DNA of 64,000 nt, from contig CALSME010000009.1 of the NCBI GenBank assembly GCA_943787375.1, forward strand, positions 1 through 64,000, read 5' to 3'. This stretch comes from an uncultured Polaribacter sp. (lineage in GTDB: Bacteria; Bacteroidota; Bacteroidia; Flavobacteriales; Flavobacteriaceae). Position numbers and translations under genes: made by a program. The notes under the pieces were generated by a model that had not been told where the DNA came from, did not search any database, and was given only the letters and a program-made list of their open reading frames with translations. Positions 51,267 through 60,260 of the stretch are shown piece by piece (the first letter of the stretch is position 1; each line of letters starts with the position of its first letter).

Positions 51267-53468
51267 TTAAATATTGTGAAGAATTTTTTCTGCTATTGCT
51301 TTCGCGAAAAGTGGTGGTGTTGCATTCATAACTATATCACTCAGAGATAACTTTTCTGATTTCAATCTTCCTGTATGATTACTTCCTTGAAATACAAATG
51401 AGTCGTCAAACGATTGTAAGCGTGCCATTTCTCTAACTGTTAAAGACCTTGGCGAATTGTAGTGAATGTAATCATCGGCAATAGTCATTATTGTTGAACT
51501 TTGCTCCTCTGGTTTCAAAACATTGTAATTTCTCTTGTTTGTAGAAAGATTTAATTTCTCAAGTTCTGGTTGTGCTTTTCTATAATTACCATTTTTTAAA
51601 ATCACTCCAAGTCTTTCAATAACGGTTTCGTTTTGATTACTTGTTTTGTGATTGTTTAGAATGTCAAAATATTTCTCTCCATTCTCCAAACCTTCAGTAT
51701 TTTTGACGTAAAATGGTTTTGTTTGAGGCTTGAACCTTTCAATTAATCGACCTTTTTTGGACCATTCTGAAAATGATTTTCCGCCTTTGGAAATAGGCTT
51801 TCCATCAATTTTTCTTTTTTTGAGAAGTTTAGCCATTTTATTTGCGGTTCCATTGTATTGAGTAGAAATATCAATTTCTTCATATCGATGTGCTTCTTGG
51901 TTATTACCAATAAAGTCTAAATCATGCAAAGCTTCAAAAATGGTTACTTTTTCTTCTTCGGAAACTGTTGCAGGGATTTCGGAAATATACTTTTGGTCTT
52001 TTCGACAACCAATAAAAAGTACTCTTTCTCTATTTTGAGGAACACCATAATTTGATGCGTTTGCAACAAATGGTTGTTCTATTTTATAAAGTCTTATACT
52101 TTCAAGAATAGTCTCTAATTCTTTTTTTTGTGATTTGTTGCATTGAGATTTTAAAACCTCAATAGATTCATCAAAAGATGTTGTGTAGATTTTTAAAGCA
52201 GTAATTATGACCTCACAGTCCTTTTTATAATTGATTGGAACTTTTAAAGCTTTAAATGAATTTTCAATTTTTAAAATGACACTTTCAGAGCTTATCTCAG
52301 TTAGAAAATTTGTAAAAGAATTTGCAAAGTCATCGCTATCAATATTACAATAATCCTTTTCTTTGATAATGTCACGTTTTAATTTTTCCCATTCTTTTGT
52401 TCGTGTCAAAAGGTTAAAACCGTGACGAATTGTATTAATGTTTTCGTCCGTCTTACTAGTTTTGTAGTCTGCAATTTTTGGTGTCAGTTTTTTAAATCTA
52501 TTTTCTACAAAGTTGATAAAGTTAGCTTTTCCAATTTCCTTGTCTTTTTCAAGTAGTTTTTCAAGCTCTACTCTTTTTACAATACTATCGAAAAGGAAAG
52601 AATTTGATTCTTTTCGTATTTTTTTGATGAATGTATTTAGTAATGGTATTTCTTTTGTGTCAACAATAGAGTTAATTTCTTTGATAATCAATTCTTTTAT
52701 TCTCCCACCTTCTTTGGTTAAAATGCCTTTTACATTTTCCATTACAAAGTATTTAGGTTGTAAAACCTTAATAACTTCTAAGTAATGAGAAAAAAGGTCG
52801 TCTTTTTTATCAAATTTTTTCCGCTTTCCGGCAAGACTGAAACTTTGACAAGGTGGACCACCACAAACAACATCAATTTTACGTCCATCTATTTTTTCTA
52901 ATAAATTGTCTAAAAAATCAGGTTCAGTTATGTCCTGTTTTAAAAACTCAGCATCCAAACCTAATTGATGATTATAACGTACAAGGTGGGTTAATTCACA
53001 ATTTTCATTAATATCGTTAGCAACAATGAAATCGAAGAATTTATTATTGTGTTCAGCTTGCAAGAAACCTTCACTAAAACCACCAGCTCCAGCAAATAAA
53101 TCTACAAAAGTGAATGGGTTTCCATAAAGTGCAACTTGCTCTTTCACAATATTCACATTGCTATTTTCTTTATAATTTTCTATGTGTTCGTTCAATATAC
53201 TTTTAACTTCGTCTTGTACAAAGGTTTTTTTATTAGAGTGGTGCAAAAGTTCGTCTGTTCGTTCTCTTAGAAAATCTAAATAATGATTGATTTCGTGAGA
53301 TTCCACACTTAGTCCAATCGCTTTTTGTTTAGATTTATTGAAGTTTTTCGGTTCTATTTTCTGTCCTGTAGAAATTTTTACTTGACTTCCGTTACAGTTT
53401 ATTCGAAGATGAATTGGTGCAAACCCTTTTTTGTCAGGTTTGTCTAAATAAAAATTAATTGTTGCCAT
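51267..53468 (-). CDS. C5-cytosine DNA methyltransferase fused to a recombinase-type arm-binding domain
   Basis: 733 residues. Residues 1-105 look like the arm DNA-binding domain of Bacteroidota tyrosine integrases: INFYLDKPDKKGFAPIHLRI, then KISTGQKIEPKNFNKSKQK and INHYLDFLRERTDELL. The methyltransferase follows: motif I FVDLFAGAGGFSEGF (121-135), motif IV GGPPCQSFS with Cys207, motif VI ENVKG (244-248), motif VIII QNRERVLFIG (478-487), X NATPPLFAKAIAEKIL near the end. About 200 residues of helical insert lie between motifs VI and VIII (about 255-460), far more than normal. It probably protects the site cut by the neighbouring MvaI/BcnI-type enzyme. The arm domain has no integrase catalytic part. 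Confidence 0.9.
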   Translation of the reverse strand: MATINFYLDKPDKKGFAPIHLRINCNGSQVKISTGQKIEPKNFNKSKQKAIGLSVESHEINHYLDFLRERTDELLHHSNKKTFVQDEVKSILNEHIENYKENSNVNIVKEQVALYGNPFTFVDLFAGAGGFSEGFLQAEHNNKFFDFIVANDINENCELTHLVRYNHQLGLDAEFLKQDITEPDFLDNLLEKIDGRKIDVVCGGPPCQSFSLAGKRKKFDKKDDLFSHYLEVIKVLQPKYFVMENVKGILTKEGGRIKELIIKEINSIVDTKEIPLLNTFIKKIRKESNSFLFDSIVKRVELEKLLEKDKEIGKANFINFVENRFKKLTPKIADYKTSKTDENINTIRHGFNLLTRTKEWEKLKRDIIKEKDYCNIDSDDFANSFTNFLTEISSESVILKIENSFKALKVPINYKKDCEVIITALKIYTTSFDESIEVLKSQCNKSQKKELETILESIRLYKIEQPFVANASNYGVPQNRERVLFIGCRKDQKYISEIPATVSEEEKVTIFEALHDLDFIGNNQEAHRYEEIDISTQYNGTANKMAKLLKKRKIDGKPISKGGKSFSEWSKKGRLIERFKPQTKPFYVKNTEGLENGEKYFDILNNHKTSNQNETVIERLGVILKNGNYRKAQPELEKLNLSTNKRNYNVLKPEEQSSTIMTIADDYIHYNSPRSLTVREMARLQSFDDSFVFQGSNHTGRLKSEKLSLSDIVMNATPPLFAKAIAEKILHNI

Positions 53469-53474
53469 AATTAT

Positions 53475-53512
53475 TTACGGACGTTTTTACGTTCACGGAC
53501 AAAGTTACGGAC
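53475..53512 (-). promoter_or_regulatory. Three direct repeats over the methyltransferase promoter
   Basis: On the coding (minus) strand GTCCGT(A/G)A occurs three times (plus-strand coordinates 53505-53512, 53493-53500, 53475-53482), spaced 12 and 18 bp centre to centre. Between the first and second lies TAACTTTG (53500-53507), an exact TAnnTTTG -7 box. Protein bound to the repeats would cover it. The ATG at 53468 is 6 bp after the last repeat. Confidence 0.6.
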
Positions 53513-53624
53513 ATTTATTTAAATTCTTATTTAATTTTAATTTTTGTTCTAAATGAAACTTGAAAAGGGCTTTAAAATGCGGTTGAATTTTCAGATAGCG
53601 AATAAAAATTTCAACATCTATAAT

Positions 53625-53660
53625 AAAAAACCTCACAGAAATCCTGTGAGGTGTTTTTTG
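53625..53660 (-). terminator. Terminator of the S9 peptidase gene
   Basis: Perfect eight-bp stem CCTCACAG / CTGTGAGG with a five-base loop, followed by a T tract on the minus strand; it also separates the restriction island from the peptidase gene. Confidence 0.88.
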
Positions 53661-53698
53661 GAACCAATTCTTAAAAGGTATTTTGTACTTTATTTTTT

Positions 53699-55849
53699 TT
53701 AAGAATCTAATTTATTTTCCAAAGCTAAAAAGAAGGTATACTCTTTGGCAGTATCTTTTAGAGCATCGAAACGACCTGAAGCACCTCCATGACCGACTTC
53801 CATATTGGTATCTAAAAACAACATGTTCGTATCGGTTTTTAATTCACGAAGTTTGGCAACCCACTTTGCAGGCTCCCAATATTGCACTTGTGAATCGAAG
53901 TATCCGGTAGTAATCAACATATTTGGATAGGCTTTCGCTGCAACCTGATCGTAGGGTGAATAGGATTTTATATACATGTAGTATTCTTTGTCATTCGGAT
54001 TTCCCCATTCGTCATATTCTCCTGTTGTGAGAGGGATGCTTTCATCTAACATGGTAGAAATGACATCTACAAAGGGGACAGCTGCAATAATACCGTTGTA
54101 CAGTTCTGGGTTCATATTTACAATTGCACCCATTAACAGGCCTCCTGCTGAGCCCCCCATAGCATACAAATGCGCTGCAGAGGTATAGTTATTTTCAATT
54201 AGATATTTAGAACAGTCTATAAAGTCTGTAAAGGTATTTTTCTTAGAAAGCATTTTACCATCTTCATACCATGCTCTTCCAAGATATTGACCTCCTCTAA
54301 TATGCGTTAACGCGAAAACAAATCCACGATCTAACAAACTCAGTCTTGTTGTAGAAAAACCATCTGAAATTGTATATCCATATGCCCCGTAGGCATATTG
54401 CATTAACGGAGTGTCTTTATTTAGCACGGTATCTTTGTGATATACTAATGATATTGCAACTTTTTTCCCATCCCTAGCTGTTGCCCAAACGCGTTTACTG
54501 ATGTAATTTTCTTTTTGAAACTTCCCTCCTAAAACTGCTTGTTCTTTTTGAATATCTTTTGTTTTATTTGTCAAATTGAAATCAATTACAGAAGCTGGTG
54601 TTGTCATCGAATTATAAGAATACCGAATAATATCAGTATCGAACTCTGGGTTTTCATACACTCCTACGGAATAGGTTTCCTCAGAAAAAGGCAAATAATA
54701 ATCTTCTTTTTCGTCCCAACGTTTAATTCTGATTTTGTTCAAACCATTGTTTCGTTCTTCTAAAATTAAATATTCTTTAAAAATTGAAAAATCTTCTAGT
54801 AAAGTATCGGCTCTGTGTGGAATGACATCCACCCAATGTTTCTTTTCTGTTTGATCTACGGATGTTTTCATCAACTTAAAGTTGATGGCGTCGTCTTTAT
54901 TCGTCAGTAGATAAAAATCATTTTTATAATGTGATACGCTGTATTCGAGATTTTTTTCTCTGGTTTGCAACATTTTAAAGCTTCCAGTAGGATTGTCTGC
55001 CTCCAAAAACTGCGCTTCTGTAGAGAGGGTACTGAACGAACCGATAATGATGTATTTGTTTGACTTCGTTTTTGATACATAGGTTCCAAATGTGTCTTCT
55101 TTTTCATGAAATACTTCAATATCTTCGGAGGTTGGTGTTCCTAAAACATGTCTAAAAATTTTTTCGCTTCTAAGGGTTACAGGATCTTTTTTGGTGTAAA
55201 AAAGAGTGCGGTTGTCATTTGCCCAAACAGAACCTCCAGTTGTATTTTCGATAACATCTTTATAAATTTCACCCGTTTCTAAATTCTTTATTCTTAGGGT
55301 ATATTGTCTTCTACTTACAGTATCGGTTGCGAAAACAGCAAATTGATTATTTTCTGAAATATTTAAACCTCCTAGTTGATAATAGTCGAAACCTGTTGCC
55401 ATTTCGTTTACATCAAACAAAATCTCTTCTTTGGCCGCTAAGGTTTCTTTTTTTCTACTGAAGATTGGATATTGCTTGCCTGTTTCATATCGTGTAATAT
55501 AAAAATAACCATTGTCTTTGTAAGGAACAGAAGAATCGTCTTCTTTAATTCTGCCTTTCATTTCCTGAAACAAGGTTTCTTGAAAGTCTTTTGTATGCGC
55601 AGTACTTTCCTGATAATACTCATTTTCAGCATGTAAATAATCGACAACATTTCTTGTTTGATCATCTTTTTCTGCTGCCAATTTTTGAGCATCCGACAAA
55701 CGCATCCAAAAATAATCATCAATTCTAACGTCGTCGTGCTTTTCTAATTTTGTGGGCTTTTTGGCTGCTTTTGGAGCTACTATATGTGTAGTTTTCATCG
55801 TATCGTTTTTAGGAACAATGGCAAAAATAAGACTTAATAACATAGCCAT
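53699..55849 (-). CDS. Prolyl oligopeptidase family serine protease (oligopeptidase B-like)
   Basis: 716 residues. N-terminal seven-bladed propeller domain (about 80-430) and a C-terminal alpha/beta hydrolase with Ser567 in GGSAGG, Asp652 (TGYFDSQVQYWEPAKW) and His687 (GHGGASGR). S9A oligopeptidase B types cleave after Arg/Lys in short peptides; this belongs by the YWEPAKW and GHGGASGRF motifs. The N-terminus MAMLLSLIFAIVP is short for a signal, and an internal Met18 (MKTTHIVAPKAAKKP) is an alternative cytoplasmic start, so localisation is uncertain. Single gene flanked by a terminator. Confidence 0.9.
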   Translation of the reverse strand: MAMLLSLIFAIVPKNDTMKTTHIVAPKAAKKPTKLEKHDDVRIDDYFWMRLSDAQKLAAEKDDQTRNVVDYLHAENEYYQESTAHTKDFQETLFQEMKGRIKEDDSSVPYKDNGYFYITRYETGKQYPIFSRKKETLAAKEEILFDVNEMATGFDYYQLGGLNISENNQFAVFATDTVSRRQYTLRIKNLETGEIYKDVIENTTGGSVWANDNRTLFYTKKDPVTLRSEKIFRHVLGTPTSEDIEVFHEKEDTFGTYVSKTKSNKYIIIGSFSTLSTEAQFLEADNPTGSFKMLQTREKNLEYSVSHYKNDFYLLTNKDDAINFKLMKTSVDQTEKKHWVDVIPHRADTLLEDFSIFKEYLILEERNNGLNKIRIKRWDEKEDYYLPFSEETYSVGVYENPEFDTDIIRYSYNSMTTPASVIDFNLTNKTKDIQKEQAVLGGKFQKENYISKRVWATARDGKKVAISLVYHKDTVLNKDTPLMQYAYGAYGYTISDGFSTTRLSLLDRGFVFALTHIRGGQYLGRAWYEDGKMLSKKNTFTDFIDCSKYLIENNYTSAAHLYAMGGSAGGLLMGAIVNMNPELYNGIIAAVPFVDVISTMLDESIPLTTGEYDEWGNPNDKEYYMYIKSYSPYDQVAAKAYPNMLITTGYFDSQVQYWEPAKWVAKLRELKTDTNMLFLDTNMEVGHGGASGRFDALKDTAKEYTFFLALENKLDS

Positions 55850-56010
55850 AAGAATTATCTTTCTCCTTTTTTCTAAGAGATGACTCCATTAATTTTGTTA
55901 AGTTTGCTTTCGATCATATAACAGTTACAAGAATACGCAGTGAAAAGAAATATGAGGTCAATCTCAATAAGAAAAAAAACATCGATAAGATAAAATTACA
56001 ACTATAAATA

Positions 56011-56322
56011 ATGAAATTATACCTCCTCTTTTTAAGTTTAGAAGACTTTATGCTTCCTTGTTTGAACAAAAAATTATTTGGATTCGATTGCCCTGGTTGT
56101 GGTATTCAACGCTCTTTAGCGCATCTTGTTGACGGTGAATTTATTGCTGCATTTAAAATGTATCCTGCCATTTACACGCTACTATTCTTTGGCGGTTTTA
56201 TAGTTTTAAACAGGAAAATAAACTTTAAATACGCACAAAAAATAATTCTTATATTAGCGGTCCTAAATATTTTTATAATTCTAGGAAATTATATCATAAA
56301 AATGAATTTACAAATCAACTAA
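56011..56322 (+). CDS. DUF2752 membrane protein
   Basis: 103 residues. CPGCGIQRSLAHLVDGEF is the DUF2752 signature (CPxCGxxRS), with two TM helices (YPAIYTLLFFGGFIVLN, IILILAVLNIFIILGNYII). An internal Met14 (MLPCLNKK) is the shorter start used by many relatives. Function unknown. It is 6 bp from the CCC-motif protein, a pair that recurs in this family, so probably one operon. Confidence 0.85.
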   Translation: MKLYLLFLSLEDFMLPCLNKKLFGFDCPGCGIQRSLAHLVDGEFIAAFKMYPAIYTLLFFGGFIVLNRKINFKYAQKIILILAVLNIFIILGNYIIKMNLQIN

Positions 56323-56328
56323 CTAAAA

Positions 56329-56646
56329 ATGGAAAAACAAACATTACCAAATTCAACTGGAATACTTGTATTAGGAATTTTATCAATCGTAACCTGTTGT
56401 TGTTATGGGGTTATTGGACTAGTTCTTGGGATCGTAGCACTTGTCATGGTAAAAAAAGCAGCGAATCTTTACAAAGAAGCCCCAGAAAATTATACGGGTT
56501 ATTCGAATGTAAAAGCAGGAAAAGTCCTTGCAATTATTGGTATTGTCTTCAATACATTAATGCTTCTTTATTTCATTTTCATTCTTATATTCATAGGAAT
56601 GGAAGGGTTTCAAGATCCAGCAGTATTTGAACAATTGTTTAGATAA
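56329..56646 (+). CDS. CCC-motif membrane protein (DUF4190-like)
   Basis: 105 residues. Two TM helices, the first carrying the CCC motif (ILSIVTCCCYGVIGLVLGIV), then a loop with NLYKEAPENYTGYSNVKAGK and a second helix. Resembles the small membrane family whose name comes from the triple Cys; DUF4190-like. The role is not established. Linked to the DUF2752 gene, followed by a terminator. Confidence 0.85.
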   Translation: MEKQTLPNSTGILVLGILSIVTCCCYGVIGLVLGIVALVMVKKAANLYKEAPENYTGYSNVKAGKVLAIIGIVFNTLMLLYFIFILIFIGMEGFQDPAVFEQLFR

Positions 56647-56665
56647 TTGTACTTTAACATAGCAT

Positions 56666-56702
56666 AAAAAAAGGAGCGATGATATCTCTCCTTTTTTTTT
56701 AT
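56666..56702. terminator. Terminator between the CCC-motif gene and rocD
   Basis: AAAAAGGAG / CTCCTTTTT stem with a loop of about 11 bases including an internal GAT/ATC pairing, followed by Ts; A and T runs on each side make it usable in both directions. Confidence 0.75.
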
Positions 56703-56718
56703 AAAATAAATATATTTT

Positions 56719-58000
56719 CTATTTCTTAAACTCCGAAATTGTAGTTTTAATAATCGAAATACAATCTCTTAGTTCTGCTTCCGTCATTACTAAAGGCGGT
56801 GCAAAACGAATAATATTCCCATGGGTTGGTTTTGCTAACAATCCGTTGTCACGCAACTTCATACAAATATCCCAAGCAGTAGAACTTTCTTCAGTATCAT
56901 TGATTAAAATTGCATTCAACAGCCCTCTACCTCTGACCGATTTTACCAATTCGTTTTCAGTTGCAAATTGTGACAATTCTGCTCTAAAGATTTCACCCAA
57001 TCGGAACGCATTCTCAGCCAAATCCTCTTCTTTTACTACTTCCAAAGCAGCAATTGCAACTGCAGCAGCAATTGGATTTCCACCATAAGTAGAACCGTGA
57101 TTTCCTGGTTGAATTACGTTCATAATCGCGTCATCTGCCAATACTGCAGAAACTGGATATGCCCCTCCACTTAAAGCTTTTCCAAGAATTAAGATATCTG
57201 CTTTTGTTTCTGGAGTCCCTTCACAATTCTTCGTTGGACAGGTACAATTCCCACAAGTAGCCAACAAACGTCCTGTTCGTGCAATTCCTGTTTGTACTTC
57301 ATCGGCAATGAATAGCACATTGTATTTCTCACACAATGCTTTTGCTGCCGCTAAATACCCATCAGAAGGAACATATACTCCTGCTTCACCTTGAATCGGT
57401 TCTACTAGAAAACCGACAATGTTCGCATTTGCTTTCAAAGCCTCTTCCAATGCGGTTAGGTTGTCATATTCAATTTTTATAAATCCGTTTGTAAACGGTC
57501 CAAAGTTCTTTCGCGCTACTGGATCATTTGAAAAAGAGATAATAGTGGTTGTTCTTCCATGAAAATTATTTTCACAAACAATAATTTGCGCTTCATTTTC
57601 AGGAATCCCTTTTACTTCATAGCCCCATTTTCTACAAATCTTCAAAGCAGTCTCTACCGCTTCTGCCCCTGTATTCATTGGTAGTAATTTGTCGAAGCCA
57701 AAAAGTTCCGTTGCAAATTTCTCGTACTTCCCAAGCATGTCATTGTAAAATGCTCTTGAGGTTAAACTCAATGTTTTTGCTTGATTGACCATCGCATCCA
57801 CAATTTTCGGATGACAATGTCCCTTGGTTTACTGCAGAGTAGGCAGATAGAAAATCGTAATACTTTTTTCCTTCTACATCCCAAACGTATACCCCCTCAC
57901 CTTTACTTAATACTACTGGAAGTGGATGATAGTTGTGTGCACCGTACTTGCTTTCTAAATCGATCGCTTTTTGCGACGTAAGTTGTTCTAAAACAGCCAT
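56719..58000 (-). pseudogene. rocD: Ornithine aminotransferase (ornithine-oxo-acid transaminase), frameshifted
   Basis: One gene split by a single-base insertion. Frame 1 from 58000 reads [20 protein letters not shown] to AYSAVNQG; frame 2 continues [20 protein letters not shown] to the stop at 56719. The join is at about 57820, where one extra base in CAAGGG(A)CATTGT moves the frame. Corrected length is 426 residues. PLP motif [16 protein letters not shown] is intact with its Lys; the rest ([34 protein letters not shown]) is normal. A Cys-rich insert [11 protein letters not shown] precedes the PLP motif. It would convert ornithine plus 2-oxoglutarate to glutamate semialdehyde. Either pseudogene or sequence error. 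Confidence 0.88.
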
Positions 58001-58365
58001 TTTTAAACTTTTAAATGTTTATATTAATATAACCATTCCTGTTCTACCTTTATCCTTTCGAAGTTTCGAAAATTCAGCGTGGGAAAGAAATCATCCCCGA
58101 AGTTTTACAAAAGTAGCTAAAATAAATGAACTTTGTTATTCCGATATTAACGAAATGATCGTTCCTAAAGGGTCGGGCTTTTCATTAAATATTTTTTTCA
58201 TCCTTCAAAAAAACAGTCCACTACAATCTCGAACACAAAAAGGGAGGTAATCAATCGTCTCAATCATTAAAAATAGTTACCTTTTTTGGGTTGATAGATT
58301 TTCAAAACGGGTAAAGGCTTTATCAATAAGTTTGCTTAATTTTGCAATCCAATAAATGATACAGA
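58001..58365. other. Divergent intergenic region between rocD and rlmD
   Basis: 365 bases without a convincing gene on either strand. A TAATTTTG box (TAnnTTTG type) near 58336 lies before rlmD without a clear -33. The middle (58050-58250) has moderate GC and no long hairpin or repeat that I could see. Confidence 0.5.
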
Positions 58366-59817
58366 ATGCCAAGTAGAGAACGAAATAAGTTTGTAAAAAA
58401 GAATCAGGTTTTAGAATTAAAAATCGAAGATTATGCTTTTGGAGGAAAGGGAATTGCAAGGATTCGGAGTGAAGAAGGAGATTTCGTAGTTTTTGTACCC
58501 AACACATTGCCCGGTCAATTGGTAAAAGCTCAGATAAGCAAATCGAGTAAAAAATATGCTGAAGCAAAGCTAATTGATGTGTTAGAGTCTTCAGAAGACG
58601 AAGTAGAAGTGCCTTTTCAAGACATTCCTGGCGCACCTTATATTCAGTTACCTATTGAATTACAGCACCAATATAAAAAAGAAAGTACCCTTTCCTTGTT
58701 CAAAAGAATTGGAAAGGTAGCCAACATCGAAGATTTGTTTGATGAATTTGTAAGCTCTCCCAATGTATTTCATTACAGAAATAAAATGGAATATGGTTTT
58801 TCTGCCATTGGATACGATCGCATTACTAAAAGAGATAAAGACGAATTTACCTTGGGTTTTAAAAGACGAGGTGTTTGGTGGATGGGAGACAATTTAGACA
58901 AAGATTCTGGCTTGTTTGACAAGCAAATGGAAGACGTACTAAAGAACATCCGTGCCTATTGTATTGACACAGGATTGCCTCCCTGGCATGGTCCAAAAAG
59001 AGAAGGTTTCTTTCGATATTTTGTGGTTCGAAAATCTTTTAAAACCGATGAGTTATTATGTAATTTAGTAACTACTTCTGGTGATTTAGATCAATTTGAT
59101 TTAGAAAAATTTGCAGCTTTCTTAAAAGGAATCTTTGGAGAACGTTTGGCAGGTTTGTTACATACGATTAATGATGAAACTGGAGATCGAACAATTGCCA
59201 CTTCTGGGAGTATCAAATTGATATACGGGAAAGATAAAATTGTTGAAGAGTTGCTTGGTTTAAACTTTGAAATTAGCATGAAAAGTTTCTTTCAAACAAA
59301 CCCTAAATGTGCCGAAAAACTATACAGCAAAGTAGTCGAATACGTTTTAGAAGACAAGACCAAAGTTGACAACACGGTAGTAATGGACTTGTTTTGTGGA
59401 ACGGGAACAATTGGTCAAATTGTGGCTTCAAAAAGTGAAAACGCAAAAATAGTAGGGGTAGACATTGTCGCTTCAGCCATTGCAGATGCTGAAAAAAATG
59501 CCAAAAGAAACCACATAGAAGGTTTACAATTTTATGCAGCAGACGTTGGAAAATTTTTATATGCACACCCAGCATATAAAAACAAAATAAAAACAATCAT
59601 TTTAGATCCTGCAAGAGCAGGAATTGCGCCCAAAACATTGCAAAAAATAATTGCTTTGAATGCAGATCGAATGGTCTATGTATCGTGTAACCCTGCTACA
59701 CAAGCAAGAGATACCGTATTACTAAGAGAGGCTGGATATGAAATTAAAAAAATTAGTTTGGTCGATCAATTTCCACATACAGCACACATCGAAACAGTAG
59801 TGTTGTTTGAAAAATAA
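58366..59817 (+). CDS. rlmD: 23S rRNA (uracil-5)-methyltransferase, RlmD/TrmA family, lacking Fe-S cysteines
   Basis: 483 residues. N-terminal TRAM domain (about 10-75: VLELKIEDYAFGGKGIARI, KKYAEAKLIDVLES), then the family's linker and a SAM-dependent methyltransferase (VMDLFCGTGTIGQIV at 339-353; ILDPARAGI) with catalytic nucleophile Cys441 in VYVSCNPATQARD and a C-terminal Glu base (HIETVVLF). E. coli RlmD binds a [4Fe-4S] cluster with CX5CGGC and a later Cys; here the matching place reads DIPGAPYIQLPIELQHQ and holds no Cys. Methylates U5 of 23S rRNA (or tRNA). DUF6452 and DUF6048 lie downstream beyond the dehydratase gene. Confidence 0.92.
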   Translation: MPSRERNKFVKKNQVLELKIEDYAFGGKGIARIRSEEGDFVVFVPNTLPGQLVKAQISKSSKKYAEAKLIDVLESSEDEVEVPFQDIPGAPYIQLPIELQHQYKKESTLSLFKRIGKVANIEDLFDEFVSSPNVFHYRNKMEYGFSAIGYDRITKRDKDEFTLGFKRRGVWWMGDNLDKDSGLFDKQMEDVLKNIRAYCIDTGLPPWHGPKREGFFRYFVVRKSFKTDELLCNLVTTSGDLDQFDLEKFAAFLKGIFGERLAGLLHTINDETGDRTIATSGSIKLIYGKDKIVEELLGLNFEISMKSFFQTNPKCAEKLYSKVVEYVLEDKTKVDNTVVMDLFCGTGTIGQIVASKSENAKIVGVDIVASAIADAEKNAKRNHIEGLQFYAADVGKFLYAHPAYKNKIKTIILDPARAGIAPKTLQKIIALNADRMVYVSCNPATQARDTVLLREAGYEIKKISLVDQFPHTAHIETVVLFEK

Positions 59818-59925
59818 GAAGGATTGTCATAATTTAGACGGAATTAACAGTTTTTCCTTAAAATGATGATATTTTAGCAAGACAAAAAAAATGAGAAAAC
59901 ATTGAAAATTATAAAGCCAACTAAA

Positions 59926-60216
59926 ATGATAAAACTAACAGAAAAAGAAATAGCAGCTAAATTAACTTCTTTACAAGATTGGGATTATTACGACAATGCA
60001 CTGCATACCGATTTTGAGTTTGACAACTTTAAAGATTGTATGTCTGCCATGAATCGAATTGCGTTTGAGTGTGAAGCGTTGAATCATCACCCAGAATGGA
60101 CCAACGTATACAATACGTTAGACATTAAACTAACCACGCATGATGCAGACGGAGTAACTGAGTTGGACTTTCAATTGGCAACGAGAATCAATCAAATTGT
60201 AGAAGTAGAAGAATAG
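59926..60216 (+). CDS. Pterin-4a-carbinolamine dehydratase
   Basis: 96 residues from the ATG at 59926 (upstream start 59902 adds eight residues). The active-site motif is ALNHHPEWTNVYNTLDI (about 53-69), with the two adjacent His and following Glu/Trp of the PCD/DCoH family, and the LTTHDADGVTELDFQLA region. It recycles tetrahydropterin cofactor made by aromatic amino-acid hydroxylases and may have wider roles. No phenylalanine hydroxylase is nearby. Confidence 0.92.
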   Translation: MIKLTEKEIAAKLTSLQDWDYYDNALHTDFEFDNFKDCMSAMNRIAFECEALNHHPEWTNVYNTLDIKLTTHDADGVTELDFQLATRINQIVEVEE

Positions 60217-60260
60217 CAGCTTAATTTAGTATTTTTGAACACTATTAAGAATTCATTTTA

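Noticed and set aside
58001-58365. A 105-codon plus-strand frame upstream of rlmD
   Set aside because: It begins inside rocD on the other strand and has no plausible composition or motif.
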